Shown here: positions 18,456-25,646 of the stretch, piece by piece | Numbering within the stretch: the stretch's first letter is position 1 | How the letters are laid out: each line of letters starts with the position of its first letter | From: JBDRDI01 sp043820875 | Lineage (GTDB): Bacteria; Patescibacteriota; Patescibacteriia; Patescibacteriales; UBA12075 | Assembly: GCA_043820875.1 (NCBI GenBank) | Contig: JBDRDI010000004.1 | Location: forward strand, 1 to 45,077 | DNA length: 45,077 nt | Reading direction: 5' to 3' | The notes under the pieces: generated by a model | Told to the model about the DNA's origin: nothing | The model's database searches: none | Seen by the model: only the letters and a program-made list of their open reading frames with translations | Position numbers and translations under genes: made by a program

Positions 18456-19094
18456 ATGAAAATAATCAGTGTTAAAACTTTAGCCATTCCGGAAATAAAA
18501 GTGATTAAATTCGCTCGTTTCAACGATGAGCGCGGATATTTTACTGAAATTTTTCGGCGCAATGAATTTAATAATAATCCGGAAACGGATTTTCTTAAAA
18601 ATGTTGATTTCACGCAATGCAATGAAAGCTATTCTGAAAAAGGAGTTTTAAGGGGTTTGCATTTTCAATGGAATCCGTACATGGGGAAATTGGTTAGATT
18701 AATTTCCGGTCGGATGATTGACTTGGCTTTAGACATTAGAAAAAATTCTCCGACTTTTGGAAAAATTATCGCTTATGATTTGCCGGCTGATAAAAATTCA
18801 GATTACGGCGAATGGATCTGGCTTCCGCCCGGATTTGCCCATGGCCTTTTGCTTCCGGAAGAGTCAACAGTAGAATATTTTTGTTCCGGAGAATGGAGCC
18901 CTGAATGCGAGGCCTGTATTTCACCCTTGTCGTCTGACATTGATTGGTCTTTATGCGACCCTGAATTAAAAAAAATATTTTACGAAATTATTAACAAACA
19001 AATTTTAATCAGCGACAAAGACAAAAACGGATTGTCTTTGAAAGATTGGAAACAAGACAAAAGAGCGAATAATTTTATTTACGGAAATATGTGA
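18456..19094 (+). CDS. rfbC: dTDP-4-dehydrorhamnose 3,5-epimerase (RmlC family)
   Basis: Cupin-fold epimerase of dTDP-rhamnose synthesis, acting on the 4-keto-6-deoxy sugar at C3 and C5. Family hallmarks are DERGYFTEIFR (24-34), the catalytic-histidine segment VLRGLHFQ (H69), GKLVRLISG (77-85), ALDIR and WLPPGFAHG. At 212 residues it is slightly longer than the usual 180-190, with a C-terminal extension (KNGLSLKDWKQDKRANNF). No rmlA, rmlB or rmlD is in the window, so either they lie elsewhere or the enzyme serves another keto-sugar. It ends the transcription unit begun at the toxin-antitoxin promoter; the next gene has its own promoter. Confidence 0.85.
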   Translation: MKIISVKTLAIPEIKVIKFARFNDERGYFTEIFRRNEFNNNPETDFLKNVDFTQCNESYSEKGVLRGLHFQWNPYMGKLVRLISGRMIDLALDIRKNSPTFGKIIAYDLPADKNSDYGEWIWLPPGFAHGLLLPEESTVEYFCSGEWSPECEACISPLSSDIDWSLCDPELKKIFYEIINKQILISDKDKNGLSLKDWKQDKRANNFIYGNM

Positions 19095-19100
19095 TTTATG

Positions 19101-19129
19101 TTGTTGCCTTATTAAATTTGTGCTATAAT
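19101..19129 (+). promoter_or_regulatory. Promoter with long leader before the gene at 19292
   Basis: TTGTTG (19101-19106), 17-base spacer, TATAAT (19124-19129) with the extended TGC in front. The predicted transcript has a leader of about 155 bases. That leader contains a TAGCTA/TAGCTA inverted pair (around 19217-19236) and one perfect TTATCCACA at 19249-19257, but no Shine-Dalgarno. Confidence 0.6.
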
Positions 19130-19291
19130 ATAATTAAATCAATATTAACATACCTTTAATTTATTAAAAATAAATAAAATAAAATAAACTTTAAGTTCTT
19201 GTATTTGTTTAACATTAGCTAATTATAAGTAGCTATATTTTTAAAAAGTTATCCACAATGTTAAGAACATTAAAGTATTTTTAAAATTTTT

Positions 19292-20161
19292 ATGTTGAAA
19301 ACTCTCATGAAATTAAACAAAGATGTGAAAATCATCGCCGGAGGCATTATCGCCGCCGTTGTTGTCGTCAGCCTTTCAAGCATGTTGGGCGCAGGCGAAT
19401 TTTTAAATGTCAAAACCGCTTTCGGTTATGGAGGCGGAGGAGTTGATGTTCCTCGTCCTGACGCGGTTTATCAAACTTACGATCCAAACACCGGAGAACT
19501 TACCACAGCAGAAACACCGGCAGAAGCCACAGATGAGGCCACGGCGGACACAGCTGAAACCACAGCCACAAACAGCTTGACTCAAATGACAGCTGAAGCA
19601 GAAATGATTGCCACAAAAAACGCGGCTCAAACAGCCTCAGCAGTGGGCGTTGAAAGAAATTTAACGAACGAAACCACTACAAACAACACTTTGGTTGAAA
19701 AAATACTTGCTGGCGTTGATATTACAACAGACGAGCGCATGAAGGTTATTAATTTTGTTGCCTATGGCACACAAAGCACTTTGATTTTGGGAGCCGGAGA
19801 AAGAGCTGGAGTAGTTTCAAGCTATATTGCCGCTTTTGGCAGAGCGCCGATTAATAATACTGATTGGAATGATGTTATAAAAATTGGTAATGGCCGTTGG
19901 CCAGGAGCTGAAAGCTTGGAAGCTTTAGCCGCAGCCAAGGTAACATTCAAGAAAATCTACCTGAGAGACGCTGATATGACCAACCCAAATGACAATGCAG
20001 CGGTAACTGTCATGGCTTATGGCTTACGACCTGCTGACAGAAATTTGGACAGTGAAAAAGCAGCGATCAAAATTTTCAGAGCTATTTATGCTTATAGCCC
20101 AGCATCAGCCACAGACTGGGATGCTGTGAGAGCGATCGCTTATTCAGGAGCGACAAGATAA
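19292..20161 (+). CDS. Exported Ala/Thr-rich protein with two C-terminal repeats, unknown function
   Basis: 289 residues. A signal/anchor helix occupies residues 13-34 (VKIIAGGIIAAVVVVSLSSM). A glycine-rich joint (GYGGGGVDV) and a low-complexity Ala/Thr/Glu linker (about 60-110) follow, the type of linker often O-glycosylated or wall-spanning. The C-terminal ~140 residues hold two related units, recognisable by AYGTQ..GAGERAGVVSSYIAAFGRAPINNTDWNDV and AYGLR..DSEKAAIKIFRAIYAYSPASATDWDAV. I do not recognise the family. GC content is higher than in the surrounding genes, and it has its own promoter and a strong downstream hairpin, suggesting high expression. Confidence 0.7.
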   Translation: MLKTLMKLNKDVKIIAGGIIAAVVVVSLSSMLGAGEFLNVKTAFGYGGGGVDVPRPDAVYQTYDPNTGELTTAETPAEATDEATADTAETTATNSLTQMTAEAEMIATKNAAQTASAVGVERNLTNETTTNNTLVEKILAGVDITTDERMKVINFVAYGTQSTLILGAGERAGVVSSYIAAFGRAPINNTDWNDVIKIGNGRWPGAESLEALAAAKVTFKKIYLRDADMTNPNDNAAVTVMAYGLRPADRNLDSEKAAIKIFRAIYAYSPASATDWDAVRAIAYSGATR

Positions 20162-20162
20162 G

Positions 20163-20221
20163 AATAACAATACATTATATTCTTCGTAGAGGCGTTGCAG
20201 TGCAACGCCTCTGTTGTTATT
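20163..20221. terminator. Nested palindrome, probable terminator
   Basis: AGAGGCGTTGCA (20188-20199) and TGCAACGCCTCT (20201-20212) form a perfect 12-base inverted repeat around one base. An outer pair, AATAACAA (20163-20170) and TTGTTATT (20214-20221), encloses it asymmetrically. It begins 2 bases after the preceding stop codon. Confidence 0.6.
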
Positions 20222-20321
20222 ACCACGGTTGTGGCTTTTTGATATCTTTGAGTAAAGTCTTTTTGTAAATTTATTTTATTATTATCGCATTTTTTAATAA
20301 AACCTTTAAATAAAATATTAC

Positions 20322-20397
20322 AGGCAAAACTATGCTGATTTTTTGTTAGGCTGGGTTTTAAAACCCAGCCTAACAAAAAATCAGCATAGTTTTGCCT
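20322..20397. repeat. 76-nt perfect palindrome, copy 1 of a shared-core element
   Basis: Every base from 20322 to 20359 pairs with its mirror in 20360-20397: two 38-base arms with no loop and no mismatch. The central 42 bases (20339-20380; T6, GTTAGGCTGGG, TTTTAAAA, CCCAGCCTAAC, A6) are identical to the centre of the element at 29331-29480, whereas the outer 17 bases of each arm are different. In RNA it would form a very stable hairpin flanked by A and U tracts, so it can end transcription in either direction. Together with the hairpin at 20163 and the rpmG promoter it fills the 384-base gap between the genes at 19292 and 20546. Confidence 0.9.
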
Positions 20398-20445
20398 TCG
20401 CATAAGGCATAAATTTGTTTGAAGATATTAAAGAGTCAATTTCGT

Positions 20446-20474
20446 TTGACTTTTTTTGCCTCCCGTATTATTAT
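20446..20474 (+). promoter_or_regulatory. Promoter of rpmG
   Basis: TTGACT (20446-20451), 17-base spacer, TATTAT (20469-20474). The predicted start is near 20481, giving a leader of about 65 bases that contains the hairpin at 20511-20533. Confidence 0.6.
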
Positions 20475-20510
20475 ATTAAAATAATAATAAGTAAAACAGC
20501 AATAAAACAA

Positions 20511-20533
20511 AAGCCGATTCAGGCTTGTTTTTT
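20511..20533 (+). terminator. Terminator-like hairpin in the rpmG leader (possible attenuator)
   Basis: AAGCC (20511-20515), loop GATTCA, GGCTT (20522-20526), one G, then six T (20528-20533). The stem can be extended by pairing an upstream AAAACAA with the T run. It lies between the promoter and the rpmG start at 20546, so it could attenuate L33 expression. Confidence 0.45.
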
Positions 20534-20545
20534 GCATATATTTGT

Positions 20546-20701
20546 ATGTCTCAAGATAACATGATAAAATTAGAATGTACGGAATGTAAGCGCGTAAATT
20601 ATTTTTCCAAGAAAAACAAGAAAACCTTGAAAGATAGATTGGAAATGAATAAATTCTGCAAATTTTGCAAGAAGCACACTCCGCACAAAGAAACAAAATA
20701 A
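20546..20701 (+). CDS. rpmG: Ribosomal protein L33
   Basis: 51-codon gene. The product starts MSQDNMIKLECTECKRVNYF and ends FCKFCKKHTPHKETK, the full-length bacterial L33 pattern. Both CxxC pairs that bind zinc are intact (C11/C14 and C38/C41), and the conserved DRLEMNKFC and HKETK are present. L33 sits in the 50S subunit near the E site. The ATG at 20546 is chosen because it gives the normal length; an internal ATG (codon 6) is also possible. The secE/nusG genes that often follow rpmG are absent; instead an AI-2E family transporter follows after 56 bases. Confidence 0.93.
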   Translation: MSQDNMIKLECTECKRVNYFSKKNKKTLKDRLEMNKFCKFCKKHTPHKETK

Positions 20702-20757
20702 AGTTTGTTTATAAACTAAATTAAAGCATCTATTTTGGATGCGAATAAAATAAATTT

Positions 20758-21783
20758 ATGAATAAAGACTATATATCAAAAAGTTTTTTGATTTTATTGG
20801 TGTTTGCGGTTTTGGGCGCTTGCTATTTGGTTTTCAGGCCATTTTTGCCGGAATTAATTATGGCCACAGTTTTAGCCAGTGTTTTCTATGCTCCATACGA
20901 ATGGCTGGCCAAAAAGTTGGGTAACCAAAAAAATTTGGCGTCTCTCTTGATGTGCATTTTTATTTTACTCATTATTATTATTCCGGTTGCGAATTTGATA
21001 GTTTTTGGGGCGAATAAAACCATTGATGCTTATAATGAATCAGCATCTTTTATTAATGAGTATAGTATTGATGCCGTAAAAAGCGACTTGTCACGCTTGA
21101 TAAAATTGCCAGGTCTGGAAAGCGTAAACTTGAGCGAAGTTGCATTGAGCGTCACGAAAAATTTCAGTTTTTGGCTATATGAACAGTTGGCCAAAATCGC
21201 CATCGGGGCAACCAGTCTTCTCTTGGTCTTAATTGCTGTTTATTTTTTCTTTATTGACGGAAAAGTTTTGTTGGAGAAGTTGATGTATTGGACGCCCTTA
21301 CCAAATAAATACGACAAGGCAATATTTCAAAAATTTCGAGACGTAAGTTATTCCATAATGGTTTCCATATTTTTGGTTGGCATTGCTCAGGGTATAATCG
21401 GCGCGATTGGATTTATGATCGCAGGGCTCCCCGCGTTTTTCCCGGGAATTTTTATGGCCATTGCGTCTTTATTGCCGTATTTCGGCGCATCCCTTATTTG
21501 GCTTCCGGCTAGCATATATCTTCTGACTATCGGCAATATTTGGCAGGGAATATTTTTGATTATCTGGGGAATAATAGCTGTAAGCACAAGCGATAACATT
21601 ATTCGAACATATCTCATTAAAGATAAAGCGCAAGTCCATCCTTTGTTTATTTTCTTCTCTATCCTGGGCGGATTAACTTTATTTGGATTTTGGGGAATTA
21701 TTTTTGGCCCATTGATTATTTCTCTCACCATCACAATTTTTCATATTTACGAAATGGAATACACGGATGTCTTAGAAAAGTAG
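20758..21783 (+). CDS. AI-2E family transporter (PF01594-like permease)
   Basis: 341-residue polytopic membrane protein with about seven or eight helices. The arrangement is typical of the AI-2E exporter/permease family: N-terminal helices with FLPELIMATVLASVFYAPYEWL, a ~70-residue soluble segment, then a helical block with GIAQGIIGAIGFMIAGLP, ASLLPYFGASLIWLPASIYLL and GIIFGPLIISL. Members have been proposed to export autoinducer-2 or act as Na+/H+ antiporters; the substrate here is unknown. The leader has small hairpins (GCATC/GATGC) and no Shine-Dalgarno. It may share the rpmG transcript. Confidence 0.85.
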   Translation: MNKDYISKSFLILLVFAVLGACYLVFRPFLPELIMATVLASVFYAPYEWLAKKLGNQKNLASLLMCIFILLIIIIPVANLIVFGANKTIDAYNESASFINEYSIDAVKSDLSRLIKLPGLESVNLSEVALSVTKNFSFWLYEQLAKIAIGATSLLLVLIAVYFFFIDGKVLLEKLMYWTPLPNKYDKAIFQKFRDVSYSIMVSIFLVGIAQGIIGAIGFMIAGLPAFFPGIFMAIASLLPYFGASLIWLPASIYLLTIGNIWQGIFLIIWGIIAVSTSDNIIRTYLIKDKAQVHPLFIFFSILGGLTLFGFWGIIFGPLIISLTITIFHIYEMEYTDVLEK

Positions 21784-21785
21784 AA

Positions 21786-21871
21786 AGTCTAAAGTCCTGG
21801 CGATTTTAGAATTTAAAGTTTAAAGATGGTATTGTTAAATACTTTCGACTTTTGACTTTAAACTTTAGACT
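21786..21871. repeat. Inverted repeat between the transporter and tRNA-Trp
   Basis: AGTCTAAAGT (21786-21795) and ACTTTAGACT (21862-21871) are perfect inverted partners, with further ACTTT/AAAGT-type words inside (for example TTTCGACTTTTGACTTTAAA). This sort of GACTTT-rich spacer repeat may end the upstream transcript and precede tRNA processing. Confidence 0.5.
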
Positions 21872-21877
21872 CGTCCT

Positions 21878-21948
21878 GCGGGGTTCGTATAATGGTAGTA
21901 CAGGGGTTTCCAAAACCTCTTGCGTGGGTTCGATTCCTACACCCCGTG
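21878..21948 (+). tRNA. tRNA-Trp (anticodon CCA)
   Basis: 71-nt cloverleaf. Acceptor GCGGGGT (21878-21884) pairs with ACCCCGT (21941-21947), with a terminal G-U. The D stem is GTA/TAC, and anticodon stem GGGGT/ACCTC encloses loop TTCCAAA with CCA at 21910-21912. The variable loop is 4 nt, the T arm is GTGGG-TTCGATT-CCTAC and the discriminator is G. The 3' CCA is not encoded. The only tRNA gene visible; it reads UGG, consistent with UGA remaining a stop. Confidence 0.95.
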
Positions 21949-21971
21949 CGTAATTAATTAAACAAAATATT

Positions 21972-22535
21972 ATGGGAAATTTTAAAAGAAGAGACAGCTT
22001 TGGTGGGAAGAAGAGATTTGGCGACGATCGTGGAGAAAGATCGGAAAGGCCGTCAATGCATCAAGCCATCTGTGCTGATTGCGGTGATAAATGCGAGGTG
22101 CCTTTCAGGCCATCCGGAGACAAGCCGGTTTTTTGCAGTAATTGTTTTGGCAAGAAAGAATCGTCCGGTGGCGGGAGATTTGAAAGAAGACCTTCTGGTC
22201 GGCAGAGTTTTGGAGACAAAAAAATGTTTCAAACCGTTTGTGATAAATGCCACAAAGAATGCGAGGTGCCTTTCAGGCCATCCGGAGATAAACCTGTTTT
22301 TTGCAGTGATTGTTTTGGCAAGAAAGAATCGTCCAGTGGCGACAAGGTTGTTGGTTCCGATCAACACAAAAAACAATTTGAAATGTTGAATGGCAAACTT
22401 GATGATATTTTGAAAATATTATCACACAAGGTCTCAATTAAAAAAGAAAAGCATGTTGTTAAAGCAGTCAAGAAAAAATCCATAGCCCATAAAAAAGCTG
22501 TTAAGAAAGTTGTTGTTAAGAAAAAAAAGAAATAA
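21972..22535 (+). CDS. Tandem CxxC-x17-CxxC zinc-ribbon protein with lysine-rich tail
   Basis: 187 residues. Two zinc-ribbon units each have CxxC, exactly 17 residues, then CxxC (CADC...CSNC and CDKC...CSDC), both containing ECEVPFRPSGDKPVFC or a close form. This matches the CxxC-x17-CxxC family common in Patescibacteria. The spacers are Arg/Gly/Ser-rich (RGG-like). After a short coiled segment (FEMLNGKLDDILKIL) the tail is histone-H1-like (KKAVKKVVVKKKKK). Nucleic-acid binding is inferred from ribbon and basic tail. The two ribbons derive from a DNA-level repeat (22092-22166 and 22260-22334). It starts 23 bases after tRNA-Trp, perhaps on the same transcript. Confidence 0.85.
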   Translation: MGNFKRRDSFGGKKRFGDDRGERSERPSMHQAICADCGDKCEVPFRPSGDKPVFCSNCFGKKESSGGGRFERRPSGRQSFGDKKMFQTVCDKCHKECEVPFRPSGDKPVFCSDCFGKKESSSGDKVVGSDQHKKQFEMLNGKLDDILKILSHKVSIKKEKHVVKAVKKKSIAHKKAVKKVVVKKKKK

Positions 22536-22563
22536 ATTTATAATTGCGACAGACCCCGTGTAG

Positions 22564-22597
22564 ACAAAATCACAGCTAATTTTAGCTGTGATTTTGT
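22564..22597. terminator. Perfect hairpin after the zinc-ribbon gene
   Basis: 16-base arms ACAAAATCACAGCTAA / TTAGCTGTGATTTTGT, mirrored about 22580/22581, with at most a minimal loop. A-rich 5' and T-rich 3' ends allow bidirectional termination, although no separate T tract follows. Confidence 0.6.
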
Positions 22598-22605
22598 ATG
22601 GGAGA

Positions 22606-22635
22606 TTGTGGGTTTGAAGATAAATTTGCTATAAT
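22606..22635 (+). promoter_or_regulatory. Extended -10 promoter of the yibE/F-like gene
   Basis: TTGTGG (22606-22611), 18-base spacer, TATAAT (22630-22635) preceded by TGC. The expected start point is at or within 1-2 bases of the ATG at 22642, so the mRNA would be leaderless, or use the in-frame ATG at 22657. Confidence 0.55.
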
Positions 22636-22641
22636 GAAGTT

Positions 22642-23751
22642 ATGATTTATAAAACTATGCAAAAAATATTATTGTTACTTTTTTTATTTTTCCCGATTCT
22701 TACTTTTGCCCAAACAGATGAAATACAAAAAGATGCTTTTTTTAAGGCAGAAGTAATTCAGATTGTTGAACAACAGAAAACCATATTTCCTGATGGCACC
22801 GAGACAGAACAGCAGAATTTGTTATTGCGAGGATTAGAAGGAGATTTTGAAGATAAGAAAATAAATTTCAATGGTATTGGTGAAATTGATGTTCTTAATA
22901 AAAATATTTATAAATCCGGAGACAGAGTTTTGATGGTGGCCAGTCATGACGCAGAAGGAAGCGTGGCTTACTACATTACTGATTATGTTCGAACAAAAAG
23001 TTTATGGGGATTGGCTATTGTTTTTGTTTTGGTATTGTTTTCCGTCGGCGGAATAAAAGGCCTGCGCTCTCTTTTGGCTCTGGCTTTGACATTTTTGGTT
23101 ATTATTAAATATATTGTCCCTCAAATACTCTCTGGAGCCAGTCCTCTATTAATCACTTTAATCGGTTCCCTTATTATTCTATTCGTTATAATTTATACAA
23201 CAGAAGGTTTTCGGGCACGGTCACATTTAGCAGCAATTAGTATTTTTATTAGTTTAATTATTACAATTTTATTTTCCTTGGTTTTTGTTTCATTAACTAA
23301 ATTAACAGGGGCAGCAAGTGAGGATATATTATTTTTATTTAACATCGGCGGACAAGTTATTAATTTTCAAGGACTTCTGCTGGCTGGAGTTATTATTGGC
23401 GCCCTGGGCGTTTTAGATGATGTGGTAATATCTCAAATTGGAACTGTCGAGCAAATTGCCGAAGCTAACGAATCTCTCGGTAGAATAGAAATTTTTAAAC
23501 ATGCTTATAAGGTGGGAGTTTCGCATATTGCTTCTATGACAAATACATTGTTTTTGGCTTATGCCGGAGTATCGCTTCCTTTGCTTATTCTATTTGTTTC
23601 TGGAGAAAGCGCATTTTTAAGCTTCAATCAAATAATAAACAACGAGATTATCGCCACTGAAGTTGTCAGAACTTTGGTGGGCAGTATCGGTTTAATTTTA
23701 TCAGTACCGATTGCTACTTTTATTGCAGTTTGGTGGTATGGCAAAAAATAA
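22642..23751 (+). CDS. YibE/F family membrane protein
   Basis: 369 residues. A signal-like helix (residues 6-23) is followed by a ~90-residue extracytoplasmic beta domain (VLMVASHDAEGSVAYYITDYVR at its end). The YibE/F membrane core follows, with seven helices from about residue 115 and the family motifs GGIKGLRSLLALALTF, EGFRARSH and GALGVLDDVVISQ. Function is not well known; homologues are multi-pass proteins, sometimes linked to export or antibiotic sensitivity. The start at 22642 is almost on the predicted transcription start. A small membrane protein follows 27 bases downstream and is probably cotranscribed. Confidence 0.85.
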   Translation: MIYKTMQKILLLLFLFFPILTFAQTDEIQKDAFFKAEVIQIVEQQKTIFPDGTETEQQNLLLRGLEGDFEDKKINFNGIGEIDVLNKNIYKSGDRVLMVASHDAEGSVAYYITDYVRTKSLWGLAIVFVLVLFSVGGIKGLRSLLALALTFLVIIKYIVPQILSGASPLLITLIGSLIILFVIIYTTEGFRARSHLAAISIFISLIITILFSLVFVSLTKLTGAASEDILFLFNIGGQVINFQGLLLAGVIIGALGVLDDVVISQIGTVEQIAEANESLGRIEIFKHAYKVGVSHIASMTNTLFLAYAGVSLPLLILFVSGESAFLSFNQIINNEIIATEVVRTLVGSIGLILSVPIATFIAVWWYGKK

Positions 23752-23778
23752 TAAATTAATTTATTTATATATAAATCT

Positions 23779-24093
23779 ATGAAAAATTTAAAGACAATCC
23801 AAGAAAGTTTTTTTTGCTCATTGGGCGCCTTGCTTTATATCGCGCTGGTATCGTTGTTTTTTATGAATGGCGAACATCTCTTGGGAGCGAAAATAAATGC
23901 TTTTTGGGGTCCAATTTTGCTCTTGTCGCTTTTTATTATCTCCGCGCTGATTACAGGGCTTTTAATCTTAGGTCGGCCAATCTGGCTTTATTTGGAAGGG
24001 CAAAAAAAAGAAGCGGTTACTCAGCTTTTTTACACCATCGGCTGGATGATTGTCGCTTTCTTTGTTATTTTCGGAATAATGTTGGTGATATAG
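23779..24093 (+). CDS. Small three-helix membrane protein, unknown
   Basis: 104 residues with three hydrophobic helices (about 11-30, 41-64 and 83-103) and a short amphipathic loop YLEGQKKEAVTQLF between the second and third. I do not recognise a family by name; the layout is common for hypothetical proteins in Patescibacteria. It follows the YibE/F gene on the same strand, so a linked membrane role is possible. There is no Shine-Dalgarno; the ATG follows an A/T run. Confidence 0.65.
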   Translation: MKNLKTIQESFFCSLGALLYIALVSLFFMNGEHLLGAKINAFWGPILLLSLFIISALITGLLILGRPIWLYLEGQKKEAVTQLFYTIGWMIVAFFVIFGIMLVI

Positions 24094-24195
24094 GTGAATA
24101 AGATATAAAATAATCTTTTATTATAATATTTGTTTGTTTTTTTGCTTATTATTTTTCGGGTCTCGTCATTTAATGTTAGGTAATTTTTTAGCGAA

Positions 24196-24224
24196 TTGAC
24201 ATTTTATTGAAAATGTAATATAAT
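24196..24224 (+). promoter_or_regulatory. Perfect consensus sigma-70 promoter
   Basis: TTGACA (24196-24201), exactly 17 bases, TATAAT (24219-24224). Both hexamers match the consensus at all positions, which is unique in this window. The transcript start is near 24231. Confidence 0.85.
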
Positions 24225-24254
24225 GTAGTATCTCTTTATTATAAAAAAGAAGAA

Positions 24255-24260
24255 AAGGAG
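24255..24260 (+). promoter_or_regulatory. Strong Shine-Dalgarno AAGGAG
   Basis: AAGGAG ends 8 bases before the ATG at 24269 (5 bases before the GTG at 24266), favouring the ATG as start. It is exceptional: nearly all other starts in the window lack such a site. Confidence 0.85.
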
Positions 24261-24268
24261 ATGCAGTG

Positions 24269-25624
24269 ATGCTCATTTTAAAATCTGAATCTAAGCTCAA
24301 ACCAATCGTAGAGGTGCTGAATACTACCAAGTTATTGCGTGTGGTGACGCACAAGAATGTTGACTTGGACAATATTTGTTCAACTTATCTTCTTATGAAG
24401 GTTTTGCTTCCAAGAATATTGGCAGGGAGCGATGTAAGAACATCCGTATTATTTATTTCTCCGAACAATTATACTTCCAGCAAGATTCCTGAATACATGC
24501 AGGACATTATCATCGATATGGACATTCCTAATTCTGATATTAAGTGTATCAAGGGAGACGCTGACGAAGAGGGCAAGACGCATTCTTGTTTCCGAAAGCT
24601 ACTTAACGAGTATGGCACAGAAGAAGACAGAATCCTTTTTGCACCGTTGGAACAATTTGTGGATTTGCACGATGCTTATGGCGGAGTGTTCAGAGTCCAT
24701 AGCGTTCATCCTGAAAGTGAGCAGTTGTTTCATTTTACGTCCTTAAACGCGGTGTTGCGCGCTTTGCAAACATTGAGGCCGTATAAAGACTTCAAGACGA
24801 TGTACGAGATTTTCAGAATTCTTGACGGTATGGTCAAAATAAATTTTGGCCGTAATTGTTTAAAAGACTACGAAGACCTTGATCTCATGGCTACGCGTTG
24901 GGCACAATCCGTTTTTAGCGATAAACCGTTCGCTATGGAGTTTTTGGCCGAAAAGCAGATGGCTGATGGAGAATCCAAGTTCGCTGCCACTGTTAAGAAG
25001 TATTGTGGCCAAGAAGACAAAGAGGCGTTAAAGCACTTGGTGGGCGTAATAAACGCGCTCTATTGCGGACACGGAAATATCTTCAGTGTTTATCAAGTTG
25101 GGCACGAAGTTGAGAATATTATTTCTTTTTCTCATTTGGGAATGATATACAATGCCTTAAGCGCGACAACAAGAGAAAATGATTTTCTGGAGAAGAAAAT
25201 CAGAGACATTCTGTCCGGGTTGTACAGGAATGGTCTCGCTCGCGCCGCCGCCGAAGTGGAGGCTCTAAATCCTGATGTGGTTACGTGGATAAAAAATGAT
25301 GTAGCACTTGTCGTTGGAGCTAAGAGGACAGGAACGACTTCAAATGTCTTCAGAAATGGAGCACGCGTTGTAATTTATGCGGGACGTGCTGCAATTGACT
25401 TCGAAGACGGGAACAATTATGACATGGGGATTGTCGCATCTGACAGTAGTCTCATGTCAAGAATAAGGAGATTCCCGATCGTAAAGGAGTTGTTGTTGAA
25501 GGGTCGTTGGTATTTTAATGCTCGGTCAGCTGTCTGTGGGTCAAGAAAGGCTCGCGCTAATGGACCATCCGGAGTAGATCCGCTGGAATTGGCCGAGGCA
25601 GTGGCCAAGGCAATCGAACCTTAA
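24269..25624 (+). CDS. DHH-like phosphoesterase-type protein (tentative), probably acquired
   Basis: 451 residues from the ATG chosen by Shine-Dalgarno spacing. The N-terminal LLRVVTHKNVDLDNICSTYLL resembles motif I of DHH/PPX1-type phosphoesterases (H-x3-D-x-D, as in GHKNPDTD). IIIDMDIP, a His in EGKTHSCFRKLL, and FVDLHDAYGG may provide further metal ligands, but a true DHH triplet is absent. The C-terminal part (VALVVGAKRTGTTSNVF, VVIYAGRAAIDFEDG, GPSGVDPLELAEAVAKAIEP) could be a DHHA1-like substrate domain (GGG-type) ending in a helix. Base composition is clearly richer in GC than its neighbours. With a consensus promoter, a strong Shine-Dalgarno and its own terminator it forms a self-contained unit, suggesting horizontal transfer. 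Function uncertain. Confidence 0.5.
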   Translation: MLILKSESKLKPIVEVLNTTKLLRVVTHKNVDLDNICSTYLLMKVLLPRILAGSDVRTSVLFISPNNYTSSKIPEYMQDIIIDMDIPNSDIKCIKGDADEEGKTHSCFRKLLNEYGTEEDRILFAPLEQFVDLHDAYGGVFRVHSVHPESEQLFHFTSLNAVLRALQTLRPYKDFKTMYEIFRILDGMVKINFGRNCLKDYEDLDLMATRWAQSVFSDKPFAMEFLAEKQMADGESKFAATVKKYCGQEDKEALKHLVGVINALYCGHGNIFSVYQVGHEVENIISFSHLGMIYNALSATTRENDFLEKKIRDILSGLYRNGLARAAAEVEALNPDVVTWIKNDVALVVGAKRTGTTSNVFRNGARVVIYAGRAAIDFEDGNNYDMGIVASDSSLMSRIRRFPIVKELLLKGRWYFNARSAVCGSRKARANGPSGVDPLELAEAVAKAIEP

Positions 25625-25646
25625 TCATATTTTTTAGACTAGAACA

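Noticed and set aside
19249..19257. Perfect DnaA box TTATCCACA, with another (reverse strand) at 26395-26403 and a near match at 26700-26708, raising the idea of a replication origin
   Set aside because: By a rough estimate about one chance occurrence of this 9-mer is expected in a window of this size and composition. The boxes are far apart, one is inside a coding sequence, and no dnaA, dnaN or box cluster is present.
22092..22334. Direct repeats considered as a CRISPR array
   Set aside because: Only two units, both coding, with variable positions at codon third bases; no Cas genes. No CRISPR array was seen elsewhere in the window.
22000..22389. Long overlapping frames on both strands inside the zinc-ribbon gene
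   Set aside because: They result from the internal 75-base duplication and basic composition; only the frame with paired CxxC motifs makes a sensible protein.
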